DNA of 5,360 nt from GCA-002731945 sp036344135 (GTDB taxonomy: Bacteria > Pseudomonadota > Alphaproteobacteria > MED-G09), in the NCBI GenBank assembly GCA_036344135.1, contig JAYYUG010000038.1, positions 1-5,360 of the forward strand, in the 5' to 3' direction. Below are positions 1 through 5,360 of the stretch, one piece after another (the first letter of the stretch is position 1; the number at the start of each line of letters is the position of its first letter). Under the pieces are notes generated by a model that was given only the letters and a program-made list of their open reading frames with translations, was not told where the DNA came from and did no database searches. The translations under genes and the position numbers were made by a program.

Positions 1-2
1 AT

Positions 3-137
3 ATTGAAACTATGATCAACGACTCTTTAGACTCTTGTGATCGTTTTTTTCCAGCTTTTCAATATGTTTTGTGGGCTGGGAAATCATCAGAAGAAGCTCT
101 TTCCTCAGTGCTTTTCGAAACAAAAGGCGAAGCTTAA
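3..137 (+). CDS. YbjN-domain protein, C-terminal end (5' truncated by the window)
   Basis: An open frame enters from the left edge and closes at TAA 135-137, giving 44 residues. The peptide contains CDRFFPAFQYVLWAGKSSEE and ends in ETKGEA. This matches my recollection of the C-terminus of alphaproteobacterial YbjN-domain proteins, where an aromatic-rich stretch ending in a VLW-(A/G)-GK-S motif is followed by a short helix and a final ETxGEA. The family is a small cytosolic fold related to type III secretion chaperones and its molecular role is not established. In alphaproteobacteria it commonly sits directly before proC, as it does here. The stop is 12 bases before the proC start and in the same frame, so the two genes are probably cotranscribed. 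The N-terminus, start and promoter lie outside the window. Family assignment is fairly good; the function is unknown. Confidence 0.75.
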   Translation: METMINDSLDSCDRFFPAFQYVLWAGKSSEEALSSVLFETKGEA

Positions 138-149
138 ACTGTTAAAAAT

Positions 150-971
150 ATGAGTGAGAATAGAATCCTATTTATTGGTTGTGGGAAAATGGGTGGCAGC
201 CTTCTAAAGGGTATTCTTAGAAGTGATGATTTTCTTAAAAAGATAGATGTCGTTGAACCATATCCACAAAAACTACTTTTAGATTTAGTTGAGTCTGAAG
301 ATATTAATATTTATCAAGATATAAAAGAAATCTTGACCTTCGATTACGATACTTACTTAATAGCTACGAAACCTCAGATTTATGAAAAGATATTTTCTCA
401 TCTTAGGGATAAGATTTCAGGTGATAATGATCTACTAATAATTTCTATTTTAGCTGGTGTGACCACACTGAAAATAGAGAATATTTTAGGAGATTTTCCA
501 ATTGTAAGAACAATGCCTAACTTAGCGGTTTCGGAAGCAAGCGGAATGTCAGCGTTATTTGCAAATAGTCATGTAAACTCTAAAGATAAAAAAACATCTT
601 CGCTAATTTTTGGGTCAGTTGGTGAGTATATTTGGGTTAAAGATGAAGATATCTTAGACATTATTACTGCAATATCAGGATCTGGCCCTGCTTACTATTT
701 TTATTTAACTGAGTGCTTATGTAAGATTGCAATTGAGTTGGGTATAGACAAAGAATCGGCATTATTGATTGCTCGGCAAGTGGCCATAGGTTCTGGCGAT
801 ATCTTAAGGGCCTCCAAAGATTCTCCACTAAATCTTAGGAAAAATGTAACTTCTAAAGGTGGAACTACTGAAGCAGCTTTCAAAAAGATTATTAACGAAA
901 ATGAAGAATTCTACAATATTCTTATGAATGCAGTAAAAAACGCAATTAAGAAGAGCCGTGAGTTAAGTTAG
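150..971 (+). CDS. proC: Pyrroline-5-carboxylate reductase
   Basis: This 273-residue cytosolic enzyme reduces 1-pyrroline-5-carboxylate to L-proline with NAD(P)H, the last step of proline synthesis. The length is normal for the family. The N-terminal Rossmann domain has the dinucleotide motif GCGKMGGSLL (residues 10-19), followed by ATKPQ (72-76) and RTMPN (120-124), all typical of P5C reductases. The C-terminal helical dimerisation domain carries SGSGPAY (176-182) and the family signature LRKNVTSKGGTTEAA (229-243). In that signature Lys236 stands where Pro is usual (TSPGGTT), but the glycines and threonines are kept. ATG 150 is the first start after the in-frame stop of the upstream YbjN-like gene (TAA 135-137). 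No Shine-Dalgarno sequence is visible before it, only the A-rich GTTAAAAAT, so translation may depend on the upstream gene. The gene ends one base before the convergent histidine kinase gene. Confidence 0.97.
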   Translation: MSENRILFIGCGKMGGSLLKGILRSDDFLKKIDVVEPYPQKLLLDLVESEDINIYQDIKEILTFDYDTYLIATKPQIYEKIFSHLRDKISGDNDLLIISILAGVTTLKIENILGDFPIVRTMPNLAVSEASGMSALFANSHVNSKDKKTSSLIFGSVGEYIWVKDEDILDIITAISGSGPAYYFYLTECLCKIAIELGIDKESALLIARQVAIGSGDILRASKDSPLNLRKNVTSKGGTTEAAFKKIINENEEFYNILMNAVKNAIKKSRELS

Positions 972-972
972 A

Positions 973-2310
973 TTAATTAACAATATTTCTTGGGAATTCC
1001 AGACTTACTTTTAAACCCCCAAGATGGCTTTTAGATAATTTCATTTGTCCCCCATGATTGTTGGCTATGTCTTGAGAAATAGACAGTCCCAATCCAGATC
1101 CTGAAATATTTTGATTCCTCGCGAGATCTAGCCTCTGGAAGGGTTTAGTAGCTTGCTCATAATCTTTCTCTTTTATTCCTGGACCATCATCTTCGACTAA
1201 AATCCGAATTATTTTTTCACTTTTATTTAAAGTTACAACTACTTTATTTCCATATGCGCAGGCATTATTGATTAGGTTAGATATACATCTTTTCATTGCA
1301 ATTAATTTGCATTCGAAAAGAAATTCATCTGACGCATTATTATGAAAAATAATTTTTTCTATATCATCTTTCTTGATATTTATTATTTCTTCAATAATTC
1401 CTTTGAGTTGAACCTTGCTTATATCTTCGCTAGTTACTCCTTGAGCAAAATCAAGATATGTTTCCAACATTTTTTGCATTTCATTAACGTCATTTAACAA
1501 CTCATTATTATTCGAATCATTTGGTAACATCTCAATTTGGAGTTTTAATCTTGTAAGGGGCGTCCTCAAGTCATGACTAACACCTGCTAGCATTAGTGTC
1601 CTTTGTTCCATGAATCTTTCTATTCTTTCTTGCATTTTAAGATATGCTTCAGCTGCTCTTCTGACTTCAGCCGCACCTGAAGGTTTCAAATTTTCTATTT
1701 TCATTCCCAAGCCAAATTGATGAGCTGCTTTAGAAAGTTTTTCAATAGGTTTAATTTGTTGCCTCATAAACATTATTGCTACTGACAATAGCAACAAAGA
1801 AGATATAACCATCCACACTAAAAAAATATGACTATTCGTTGCATATACATTTCTTCTAGGTAACATAAATTGATAAAGCCCTTCACCATTTTCAATCTGT
1901 ACAATTACTTGTTTTTCTAGTGTATGAGCATCAATCCAAAAACTGTTTTCTAGCCTCATTGATAATTCTTTACCTAGAGTATTTTCAACCAGATTTAGAG
2001 GTTTTGGAGCATCATCTTTAATTTTCTGATTTGGAATAAATGTAATATCCATATCATAATAGTTCTTAGAAACTTCTTTTATTTTAGAAAAGTCTATAGT
2101 GTCCTTTATGTCTAAAAAAGAAACAATTTCAGAAGCAACTGCTGAAGATAATTTCCTTGTAACAAGCTGCCAATGCCTTTCTAAAAAAACAAAAGTAAGT
2201 ATTCCCTGAAGTAGTACTATTGGAACTATTATAATAAGTAGTGATCTTGAATATAGACCCTCAGGAATAAATTTTTTTAAATTAGAAAAAAAGGAAGGAA
2301 ATATTTTCAT
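973..2310 (-). CDS. EnvZ-like sensor histidine kinase
   Basis: This 445-residue inner-membrane kinase senses an unidentified signal and phosphorylates its partner regulator, encoded just upstream. Visible architecture: a basic N-terminal tail; a first membrane helix at about 23-43; a periplasmic segment of about 117 residues (44-160); a second membrane helix at about 161-182; a HAMP linker at about 183-237; and an HisKA dimerisation domain with H-box GVSHDLRTPLTR, making His246 the phosphorylated residue. The ATPase domain has the N-box SNLINNACAYG (Asn345, 348, 349), G1 DDGPGI (374-379), the F-box region KPFQRL and G2 GSGLGL (404-409). All catalytic motifs look intact. The H-box closely resembles that of EnvZ (a known family feature), but the periplasmic domain gives no clue to the ligand. 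The start ATG overlaps the regulator's stop by one base (TAATG) with no separate ribosome binding site, so the two genes are probably translationally coupled. Confidence 0.95.
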   Translation of the reverse strand: MKIFPSFFSNLKKFIPEGLYSRSLLIIIVPIVLLQGILTFVFLERHWQLVTRKLSSAVASEIVSFLDIKDTIDFSKIKEVSKNYYDMDITFIPNQKIKDDAPKPLNLVENTLGKELSMRLENSFWIDAHTLEKQVIVQIENGEGLYQFMLPRRNVYATNSHIFLVWMVISSLLLLSVAIMFMRQQIKPIEKLSKAAHQFGLGMKIENLKPSGAAEVRRAAEAYLKMQERIERFMEQRTLMLAGVSHDLRTPLTRLKLQIEMLPNDSNNNELLNDVNEMQKMLETYLDFAQGVTSEDISKVQLKGIIEEIINIKKDDIEKIIFHNNASDEFLFECKLIAMKRCISNLINNACAYGNKVVVTLNKSEKIIRILVEDDGPGIKEKDYEQATKPFQRLDLARNQNISGSGLGLSISQDIANNHGGQMKLSKSHLGGLKVSLEFPRNIVN

Positions 2311-2990
2311 TATCTATCAGGTCTTAGTATATAACCCTCACCACGTACGGTTTGTAACCAGATCGGCATTCGAGGATCTTTTTCTATTTTTCGTCTAAGT
2401 CTATTAATTCCAACATCTACAGACCTTCCAGGTTCGTCAACTCCTGCTAATTTTTCTCTATTCAAAGGCTGTCCAGGGCTTTTAGCTAATGCTATTAAAA
2501 GATTCATTTCTCTATCTGTTAAATACATTCTTTCTCCTGATAGTGTTAGTTCTCTTTTTTCAATATTCAATATGAAATCACCGAAATATATTTCGTTTTC
2601 AATGGTTTCTTCAATCGTTGACCTTTTTAAAACTGAGAGTATTCTCAATAATAGTTCTTTTGGATTGAAGGGTTTTGTTAGATAATCATCTGCTCCTAAT
2701 TCTAATCCTTCTATCTTGGATTCTGTGCCAGATTTAGCCGTTAGGAGAATAATTGGTGTTTGCGAATTATCACGTATTTCTCTAGTTAATATTAAACCAT
2801 CATCTCCAGGCATCATTATATCCAATACTATTAGATCAAATCTCATTAACTTGATTTTATTTCTGGCTTCTTCAGAACCGCTTGCTGTCGATACAATAAA
2901 TCCTTGGTTAATTAAATATTGACTGAGAATATTCCTGATTCTCTCATCATCATCCACGACAAGAAGGTTATAAGTTACATCTGAAATCAT
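2310..2990 (-). CDS. OmpR-family response regulator
   Basis: This is a 226-residue DNA-binding response regulator. The receiver domain (about 8-120) has the acidic pocket Asp13-Asp15, phosphoacceptor Asp57 in VLDIMMPGDDG, switch residues Thr84 and Tyr103, and Lys106 in LTKPF. The C-terminal winged helix (about 132-225) ends with the recognition-helix region SVDVGINRLRRKIEKDP and the wing VRGEGYIL, which define the OmpR/PhoB subfamily. It is the first gene of a two-gene operon with the kinase downstream and should act as its phosphorylation partner. The start is well supported: AGAGG (2996-3000 on the complement) lies 5 bases before the ATG. It resembles the PetR/OmpR-like regulators that alphaproteobacteria often encode near ilvE, usually with a MarR-family gene (recollection). 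I do not assign a symbol because the target genes cannot be read from the sequence. Confidence 0.95.
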   Translation of the reverse strand: MISDVTYNLLVVDDDERIRNILSQYLINQGFIVSTASGSEEARNKIKLMRFDLIVLDIMMPGDDGLILTREIRDNSQTPIILLTAKSGTESKIEGLELGADDYLTKPFNPKELLLRILSVLKRSTIEETIENEIYFGDFILNIEKRELTLSGERMYLTDREMNLLIALAKSPGQPLNREKLAGVDEPGRSVDVGINRLRRKIEKDPRMPIWLQTVRGEGYILRPDR

Positions 2991-2995
2991 TTTAT

Positions 2996-3000
2996 CCTCT
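2996..3000 (-). promoter_or_regulatory. Shine-Dalgarno site of the response regulator gene
   Basis: On the minus strand, AGAGG lies 5 bases upstream of the ATG at 2990. It is one of the clearer ribosome binding sites in the window and fixes the start of the regulator. Confidence 0.7.
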
Positions 3001-3008
3001 AAAAAATT

Positions 3009-3037
3009 ATTCTAATATACTATCTAAAAGTTTGAAA
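3009..3037 (-). promoter_or_regulatory. Candidate sigma70-type promoter of the two-component operon
   Basis: On the minus strand, TAGAAT (3009-3014, 5 of 6 consensus -10 bases) is preceded after exactly 17 bases by TTTCAA (3032-3037, a weak -35 with 3 of 6 matches). Transcription would begin near 3002 and give a leader of about 12 bases that still contains the ribosome binding site. The region is so AT-rich that chance matches are likely. The position is sensible, but the call is tentative. Confidence 0.3.
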
Positions 3038-3039
3038 TA

Positions 3040-3059
3040 ATTATGTTTACTTATTATGT
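3040..3059. repeat. Perfect 7-base direct repeat in the divergent promoter region
   Basis: ATTATGT occurs at 3040-3046 and again at 3053-3059, 13 bases apart start to start. It lies just upstream of the candidate -35 of the two-component operon and upstream of the candidate ilvE -35. OmpR-family regulators bind tandem direct repeats, so this could be an operator, but in DNA this rich in A and T it may be chance. Confidence 0.3.
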
Positions 3060-3072
3060 GCTATTGTATTAA

Positions 3073-3099
3073 TTGACTAGGGCTATGGCATCATATTGT
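3073..3099 (+). promoter_or_regulatory. Possible promoter of ilvE
   Basis: TTGACT (3073-3078) matches 5 of 6 bases of a -35 element. The best -10 I can pair with it is TATTGT (3094-3099, 4 of 6), with a short 15-base spacer. An alternative is TATTGT at 3062-3067 preceded by an extended TG, but it lacks a -35. An ilvE promoter must lie in this intergenic region because the upstream gene runs the other way. Its exact position is uncertain. Confidence 0.25.
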
Positions 3100-3114
3100 T
3101 TTTAAATTTTTTTT

Positions 3115-4011
3115 ATGGAGATATTCTTGAGTATTGATTCTATGGAAAATAGAAAAGGTTTTATATGGTTCGATGGGGAATTGATTGAGTGGAGTAAAGC
3201 TCAATTACATTTATTAAGCCATGGATTGCACTATGCCAGCTCAGTTTTTGAAGGTGAGAGATCTTATTCAGGAAAGATATTTAAGTTAAAAGAACATACC
3301 GAAAGGCTATTTGATTCTGCCAGACAATTGGATTTAAGAGTTCCTTTTTCTACTCAAGAAATTAATGAGGCTTGCTACCAAACTTTGAAAAAAAATAATC
3401 TAAGTGACGCATATGTGAGGCCAATTATCTGGAGAGGGGCTGAAACAATGGGCGTTTCTGCTCCAAATTCAAAGATTCATTGCGCTATAGCAGTTTGGGA
3501 ATGGCCTTCCTATTTTAGCCCAGAAGACAAGCTTAAAGGAATAAGATTGACTTTATCAGACTGGAAAAGACCATCTCCAGAAACTATTCCTTGTCAAGCT
3601 AAGGCTGCTGGTCTTTATATGATCTGTACTCTTTCTAAGCAAGCAGCTGAATCAAAAGGTTACGATGACGCTCTAATGCTTGATTGGAGAGGTCAAGTGG
3701 CTGAAGCTACCGGAGCAAACATTTTTTTTATGAAGGAAAAAGAGATTCATACCCCCTTACCGGATTGTTTTCTGAACGGAATTACTCGTAGAACAGTTAT
3801 AGGTATTGCCAAAGAAAAAGGTTTTGAAGTTATCGAAAGAAAGATTGAGTTAGAAGAATTAGGTAATTTTGACCAATGTTTTATTACAGGGACAGCTGCC
3901 GAAGTAACTCCAGTTTCTGCTATAGACGATTACTTATTCTCTGTTGGAAACGAAATAAAAGAATTATCAGATGCATACATCAAGTTAGTCAATAATTGGA
4001 ATGGAGAATAA
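3115..4011 (+). CDS. ilvE: Branched-chain amino acid aminotransferase (class IV PLP)
   Basis: This cytosolic PLP enzyme (up to 298 residues) interconverts leucine, isoleucine and valine with their 2-oxo acids, using glutamate/2-oxoglutarate. It provides the last step of branched-chain amino acid synthesis. Visible motifs: the N-terminal GFIWFDGELIEW, then HGLHYASSVFEGERSY (36-51) typical of BCATs; the PLP Schiff-base lysine Lys163 in PCQAKAAGLYM; YDDALMLD; the cofactor-site Glu197 in VAEATGANIFF; NGITRRTVI (221-229); and FITGTAAEVTPV (256-267), the usual C-terminal cofactor-binding loop. The EGERSY and TGTAAEVTPV motifs fit BCAT better than D-amino-acid transaminase or aminodeoxychorismate lyase. 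The longest start is ATG 3115, but it has only a T-run before it. TTG 3127 has GGAG 6 bases upstream, and ATG 3142 places the start near the conserved region, so the first 4-9 residues are doubtful. The gene diverges from the response regulator and converges on moaE with a 4-base gap. Confidence 0.95.
   Translation: MEIFLSIDSMENRKGFIWFDGELIEWSKAQLHLLSHGLHYASSVFEGERSYSGKIFKLKEHTERLFDSARQLDLRVPFSTQEINEACYQTLKKNNLSDAYVRPIIWRGAETMGVSAPNSKIHCAIAVWEWPSYFSPEDKLKGIRLTLSDWKRPSPETIPCQAKAAGLYMICTLSKQAAESKGYDDALMLDWRGQVAEATGANIFFMKEKEIHTPLPDCFLNGITRRTVIGIAKEKGFEVIERKIELEELGNFDQCFITGTAAEVTPVSAIDDYLFSVGNEIKELSDAYIKLVNNWNGE
3117..3129 (+). promoter_or_regulatory. GGAG ribosome binding site that may set a TTG start for ilvE
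   Basis: GGAG (3117-3120) is followed after 6 bases by TTG (3127-3129), in frame with ilvE. The ATG at 3115 overlaps this GGAG and has only a run of eight T immediately upstream. The arrangement favours initiation at TTG 3127, giving a 294-residue protein beginning MSIDSMENRKG. TTG and GTG starts are used by two other genes here (moaE and moaD), so this would not be exceptional. Confidence 0.45.
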
Positions 4012-4015
4012 CTCC

Positions 4016-4432
4016 TTACACGGTCTGCTTTACCCATTTTGAGTCTTTCTTAAAATGTTCTTTTTTCCAGAACGGAGCATTTGTTTTTAGATAATCGACA
4101 ACAAATTGATTAGCTTTATAGGATTCTTTTCTATGATCAGAACATGTAACAACCATAACAATTGGTTCATTTGGATATAATCTTCCATATCTATGTATTA
4201 GATAGCAAACCTTTAAATCCCATTTTTCTTTCGCTCGATTCAAAGTTGATAAAAAAATTTTCTTTGCCATTTCATCATAATGTTCTATTTCCATAAATTG
4301 TATCTTATGATCTGAATATTCTCTTACAGAGCCAACAAAAGAAACCATAGCACCTGCCACTATTTTAGATCTTATTTTTTTTATTATTTCGTCAGGATCA
4401 AATATTTCTTCTTGTATAATGACTTCAATCAA
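4016..4432 (-). CDS. moaE: Molybdopterin synthase catalytic (large) subunit
   Basis: This is a 138-residue cytosolic subunit. Two MoaE and two MoaD form molybdopterin synthase, which transfers two sulfurs from MoaD thiocarboxylates to cyclic pyranopterin monophosphate to make molybdopterin. Family features seen: an N-terminal FDPDEI; GAMVSFVGSVREYS (Arg37); MEIEHYDEMA (47-56); HRYGRLYPNEP (80-90); SDHRKESY with His100 and Arg101; and DYLKTNAPFWKKE, where Lys116 and Lys123 correspond to the catalytic lysines 119 and 126 of E. coli MoaE (family knowledge). The length is slightly short but complete. The start is TTG 4432, the only candidate between the upstream stop and Met29, and the conserved N-terminus requires it. 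The six-G run closing moaD lies 7 bases upstream and can serve as its ribosome binding site. It follows moaD by 3 bases in the same frame and is the last gene of the operon. Confidence 0.96.
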   Translation of the reverse strand: MIEVIIQEEIFDPDEIIKKIRSKIVAGAMVSFVGSVREYSDHKIQFMEIEHYDEMAKKIFLSTLNRAKEKWDLKVCYLIHRYGRLYPNEPIVMVVTCSDHRKESYKANQFVVDYLKTNAPFWKKEHFKKDSKWVKQTV

Positions 4433-4435
4433 TTT

Positions 4436-4687
4436 TTAACCCCCCGTTACAGGTGGGAATATAGCTATTTCTTGACAATCTTTAAAATTAAAACCACTAT
4501 CCACATATTCTTGGTCGCATGCGACATGAATTTTATTTATGTCATTCACTGCATTGTTATACTCTTCACCTAGTGTGGTTAAATAAAACAAAAGTTGTCC
4601 GATAGTTGAAATATTGTCTGGAATTTCAACCACCTCTGTTTTTTTTCCTATTACTTCCCGTATTTTGGCGAAATAAATTATTTTCAC
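4436..4687 (-). CDS. moaD: Molybdopterin synthase sulfur carrier (small) subunit
   Basis: This 83-residue ubiquitin-fold protein is the sulfur carrier for molybdopterin synthase. Its C-terminus is adenylylated by MoeB and converted to a thiocarboxylate, then inserted into the MoaE active site (known family mechanism). The sequence shows the typical opening KIIYFAKIREVIGK, then IHVACDQEYVD, and ends FPPVTGG with the essential terminal Gly-Gly. That ending, the length and the adjacent moaE separate it from ThiS. The start is GTG 4687, which overlaps the pgsA stop by four bases (GTGA), indicating translational coupling. Purine-rich AAGGAAAAGG just upstream can act as ribosome binding site. No MoaA, MoaC or MoeB gene is in the window, so the rest of the cofactor pathway must be elsewhere in the genome. 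Confidence 0.95.
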   Translation of the reverse strand: MKIIYFAKIREVIGKKTEVVEIPDNISTIGQLLFYLTTLGEEYNNAVNDINKIHVACDQEYVDSGFNFKDCQEIAIFPPVTGG

Positions 4688-5280
4688 ACCTTTTCCTTTT
4701 TATAAAAACTGACAACTTTATAAATATAATTAAATCCTGTAAAAATCGACAAAATGCTAGCTAACCAAATAAAAAATAAACCCATGAAAAGTGGTAAACT
4801 ATTAATCCAATTAGGAAAACTTAAAATTGGAAACGAAAGAGACAACAATAACGATGATACAGCTATTAGCTGGCTAGCTGTTTTCCATTTCGACAATTTA
4901 GTAACATCGAGAATTAGATCGTTGGATTTAAGGCTTTCACGTAATCCTGAAACAAGTATTTCTCGAAAGATTATTATTATAGAAGGAAAATAAATAAGTA
5001 TGTGATTAAAATTAATTAATATAGGAACCAAAGCAAGAACAACTAAGAGTTTATCGGCGATAGGGTCTAGGATTCTTCCTATCTCACTTTCCTGGTCCTT
5101 TTTTCTTGCAATCCATCCATCTAAGAAATCTGAAAGGGCCGCTAGGATAAACAGAATAAAGGAAACGAAATATACTGTTTTAATATCAAGTAATAAAAAA
5201 TCTGACCTACCCAAAAAAATAAAACATGGGATAAATCTTGCAACAAAGATTCTAGAAAATGTAAGTATATTTGCTAGCAT
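4684..5280 (-). CDS. pgsA: CDP-diacylglycerol-glycerol-3-phosphate 3-phosphatidyltransferase
   Basis: This 198-residue polytopic inner-membrane enzyme makes phosphatidylglycerophosphate and CMP from CDP-diacylglycerol and glycerol 3-phosphate, the committed step to phosphatidylglycerol and cardiolipin. The complete CDP-alcohol phosphotransferase motif is present: Asp51-x2-Asp54-Gly55-x2-Ala58-Arg59-x8-Gly68-x3-Asp72-x3-Asp76. These aspartates bind the metal ions and catalyse the reaction. Hydrophobic segments suggest about five to six membrane helices: roughly 10-24, 33-50, 76-90, 94-110, 136-155 and 163-185. The N-terminal LANILTFSRI and the IFREILVSGLRE stretch (104-115) are typical of PgsA rather than phosphatidylserine or phosphatidylcholine synthases. 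The start ATG 5280 is secure because an in-frame TAA lies three codons upstream (5287-5289). No clear ribosome binding site is seen. It follows uvrC by 14 bases and overlaps moaD by four. Confidence 0.95.
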   Translation of the reverse strand: MLANILTFSRIFVARFIPCFIFLGRSDFLLLDIKTVYFVSFILFILAALSDFLDGWIARKKDQESEIGRILDPIADKLLVVLALVPILINFNHILIYFPSIIIIFREILVSGLRESLKSNDLILDVTKLSKWKTASQLIAVSSLLLSLSFPILSFPNWINSLPLFMGLFFIWLASILSIFTGFNYIYKVVSFYKKEKV

Positions 5281-5294
5281 AGTGCTTTATTAAA

Positions 5295-5360
5295 TTAATT
5301 TAATTCATTAAACCAGTTATAAATGTTTTCAGCAGTATTTTTCGAGATTCCTTCAACATG
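5295..5360 (-). CDS. uvrC: Excinuclease ABC subunit C, C-terminal end (5' truncated by the window)
   Basis: A minus-strand frame enters from the right edge and stops at TAA 5295-5297, encoding 21 residues: HVEGISKNTAENIYNWFNEL plus a final Asn. The pattern GIS-x-x-x-A-x-x-IY-x-x-F is the last helix-hairpin-helix piece of UvrC, which makes the incisions in nucleotide excision repair. The peptide is short, so identity rests on this motif plus context: uvrC followed by pgsA, moaD and moaE is a recurring alphaproteobacterial gene order (recollection). It is the most upstream gene of the operon visible here. The start and promoter lie outside the window. Confidence 0.8.
   Translation of the reverse strand, partial: HVEGISKNTAENIYNWFNELN

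Noticed and set aside
701..883. 60-codon open frame on the minus strand inside proC
   Set aside because: It lies antisense to the conserved C-terminal domain of proC, has no recognisable motif, and is explained as a shadow of that gene.
2716..2922. 68-codon open frame on the plus strand inside the response regulator gene
   Set aside because: It is antisense to the receiver-domain coding sequence, with no family resemblance; a shadow frame.
3098..3114. T-rich run before ilvE as a terminator
   Set aside because: There is no GC-rich stem before it, and no gene ends here since both neighbours diverge. It reads as an AT-rich leader.
4003..4015. GGAG-AATAA-CTCC inverted repeat at the ilvE/moaE junction as a terminator
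   Set aside because: The stem is only 4 base pairs with no T-run after it on either strand. It is too weak to call a terminator, although its position between convergent stops is suggestive.
4754..4993. 79-codon open frame on the plus strand inside pgsA
   Set aside because: It is antisense to pgsA and has no motif. pgsA has a perfect catalytic signature on the opposite strand.
1..5360. A novel defence, mobile or biosynthetic system
   Set aside because: Every long open frame belongs to a well-known core family in a familiar order. No transposase, integrase, repeat array, toxin-antitoxin pair, tRNA or unexplained gene was found, and composition looks uniform.

Overview
This is a compact, AT-rich stretch of bacterial chromosome (about one third G+C, judged by eye). 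It holds ordinary housekeeping genes, and no mobile element, CRISPR array, RNA gene or phage gene was seen. The standard code fits every gene. Both the protein sequences and the gene order point to an alphaproteobacterium with a small, low-GC genome, perhaps a marine Rhodospirillales-like or other streamlined lineage. The class is inferred from neighbourhoods I recall as typical of it: YbjN-like next to proC, uvrC-pgsA-moaD-moaE, and an EnvZ/OmpR-type pair next to a branched-chain aminotransferase. The exact lineage cannot be fixed from this window.

Layout, left to right. (1) On the + strand, the last 44 codons of a YbjN-domain protein are followed after 12 bases by proC (pyrroline-5-carboxylate reductase, last step of proline synthesis). 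(2) proC ends one base away from the end of a minus-strand two-component operon. That operon is read from about 3000 down to 973: an OmpR-family response regulator, then an EnvZ-like membrane histidine kinase, joined by a TAATG stop/start overlap. (3) A 124-base divergent intergenic region (2991-3114) separates the regulator from ilvE on the + strand, a class IV PLP aminotransferase for branched-chain amino acids. (4) ilvE converges, with a 4-base gap, on a minus-strand operon: uvrC (only its C-terminus is in the window), pgsA (phosphatidylglycerophosphate synthase), moaD and moaE (small and large subunits of molybdopterin synthase).

The genes within each operon are very tightly packed, with overlaps of 1 and 4 bases and gaps of 3, 12 and 14 bases. 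The two convergent junctions leave no room for conventional terminators. MoaD and MoaE form one enzyme. The kinase and regulator form one signalling pair. The other genes share location rather than pathway. No gene-free stretch exceeds 124 bases.

I found no undescribed system here. The points worth a second look are small: the probable non-ATG start of ilvE, the same-frame moaD/moaE junction, a perfect 7-base direct repeat in the divergent promoter region, an unusual Lys in the ProC signature, and the near-zero spacing of convergent genes.
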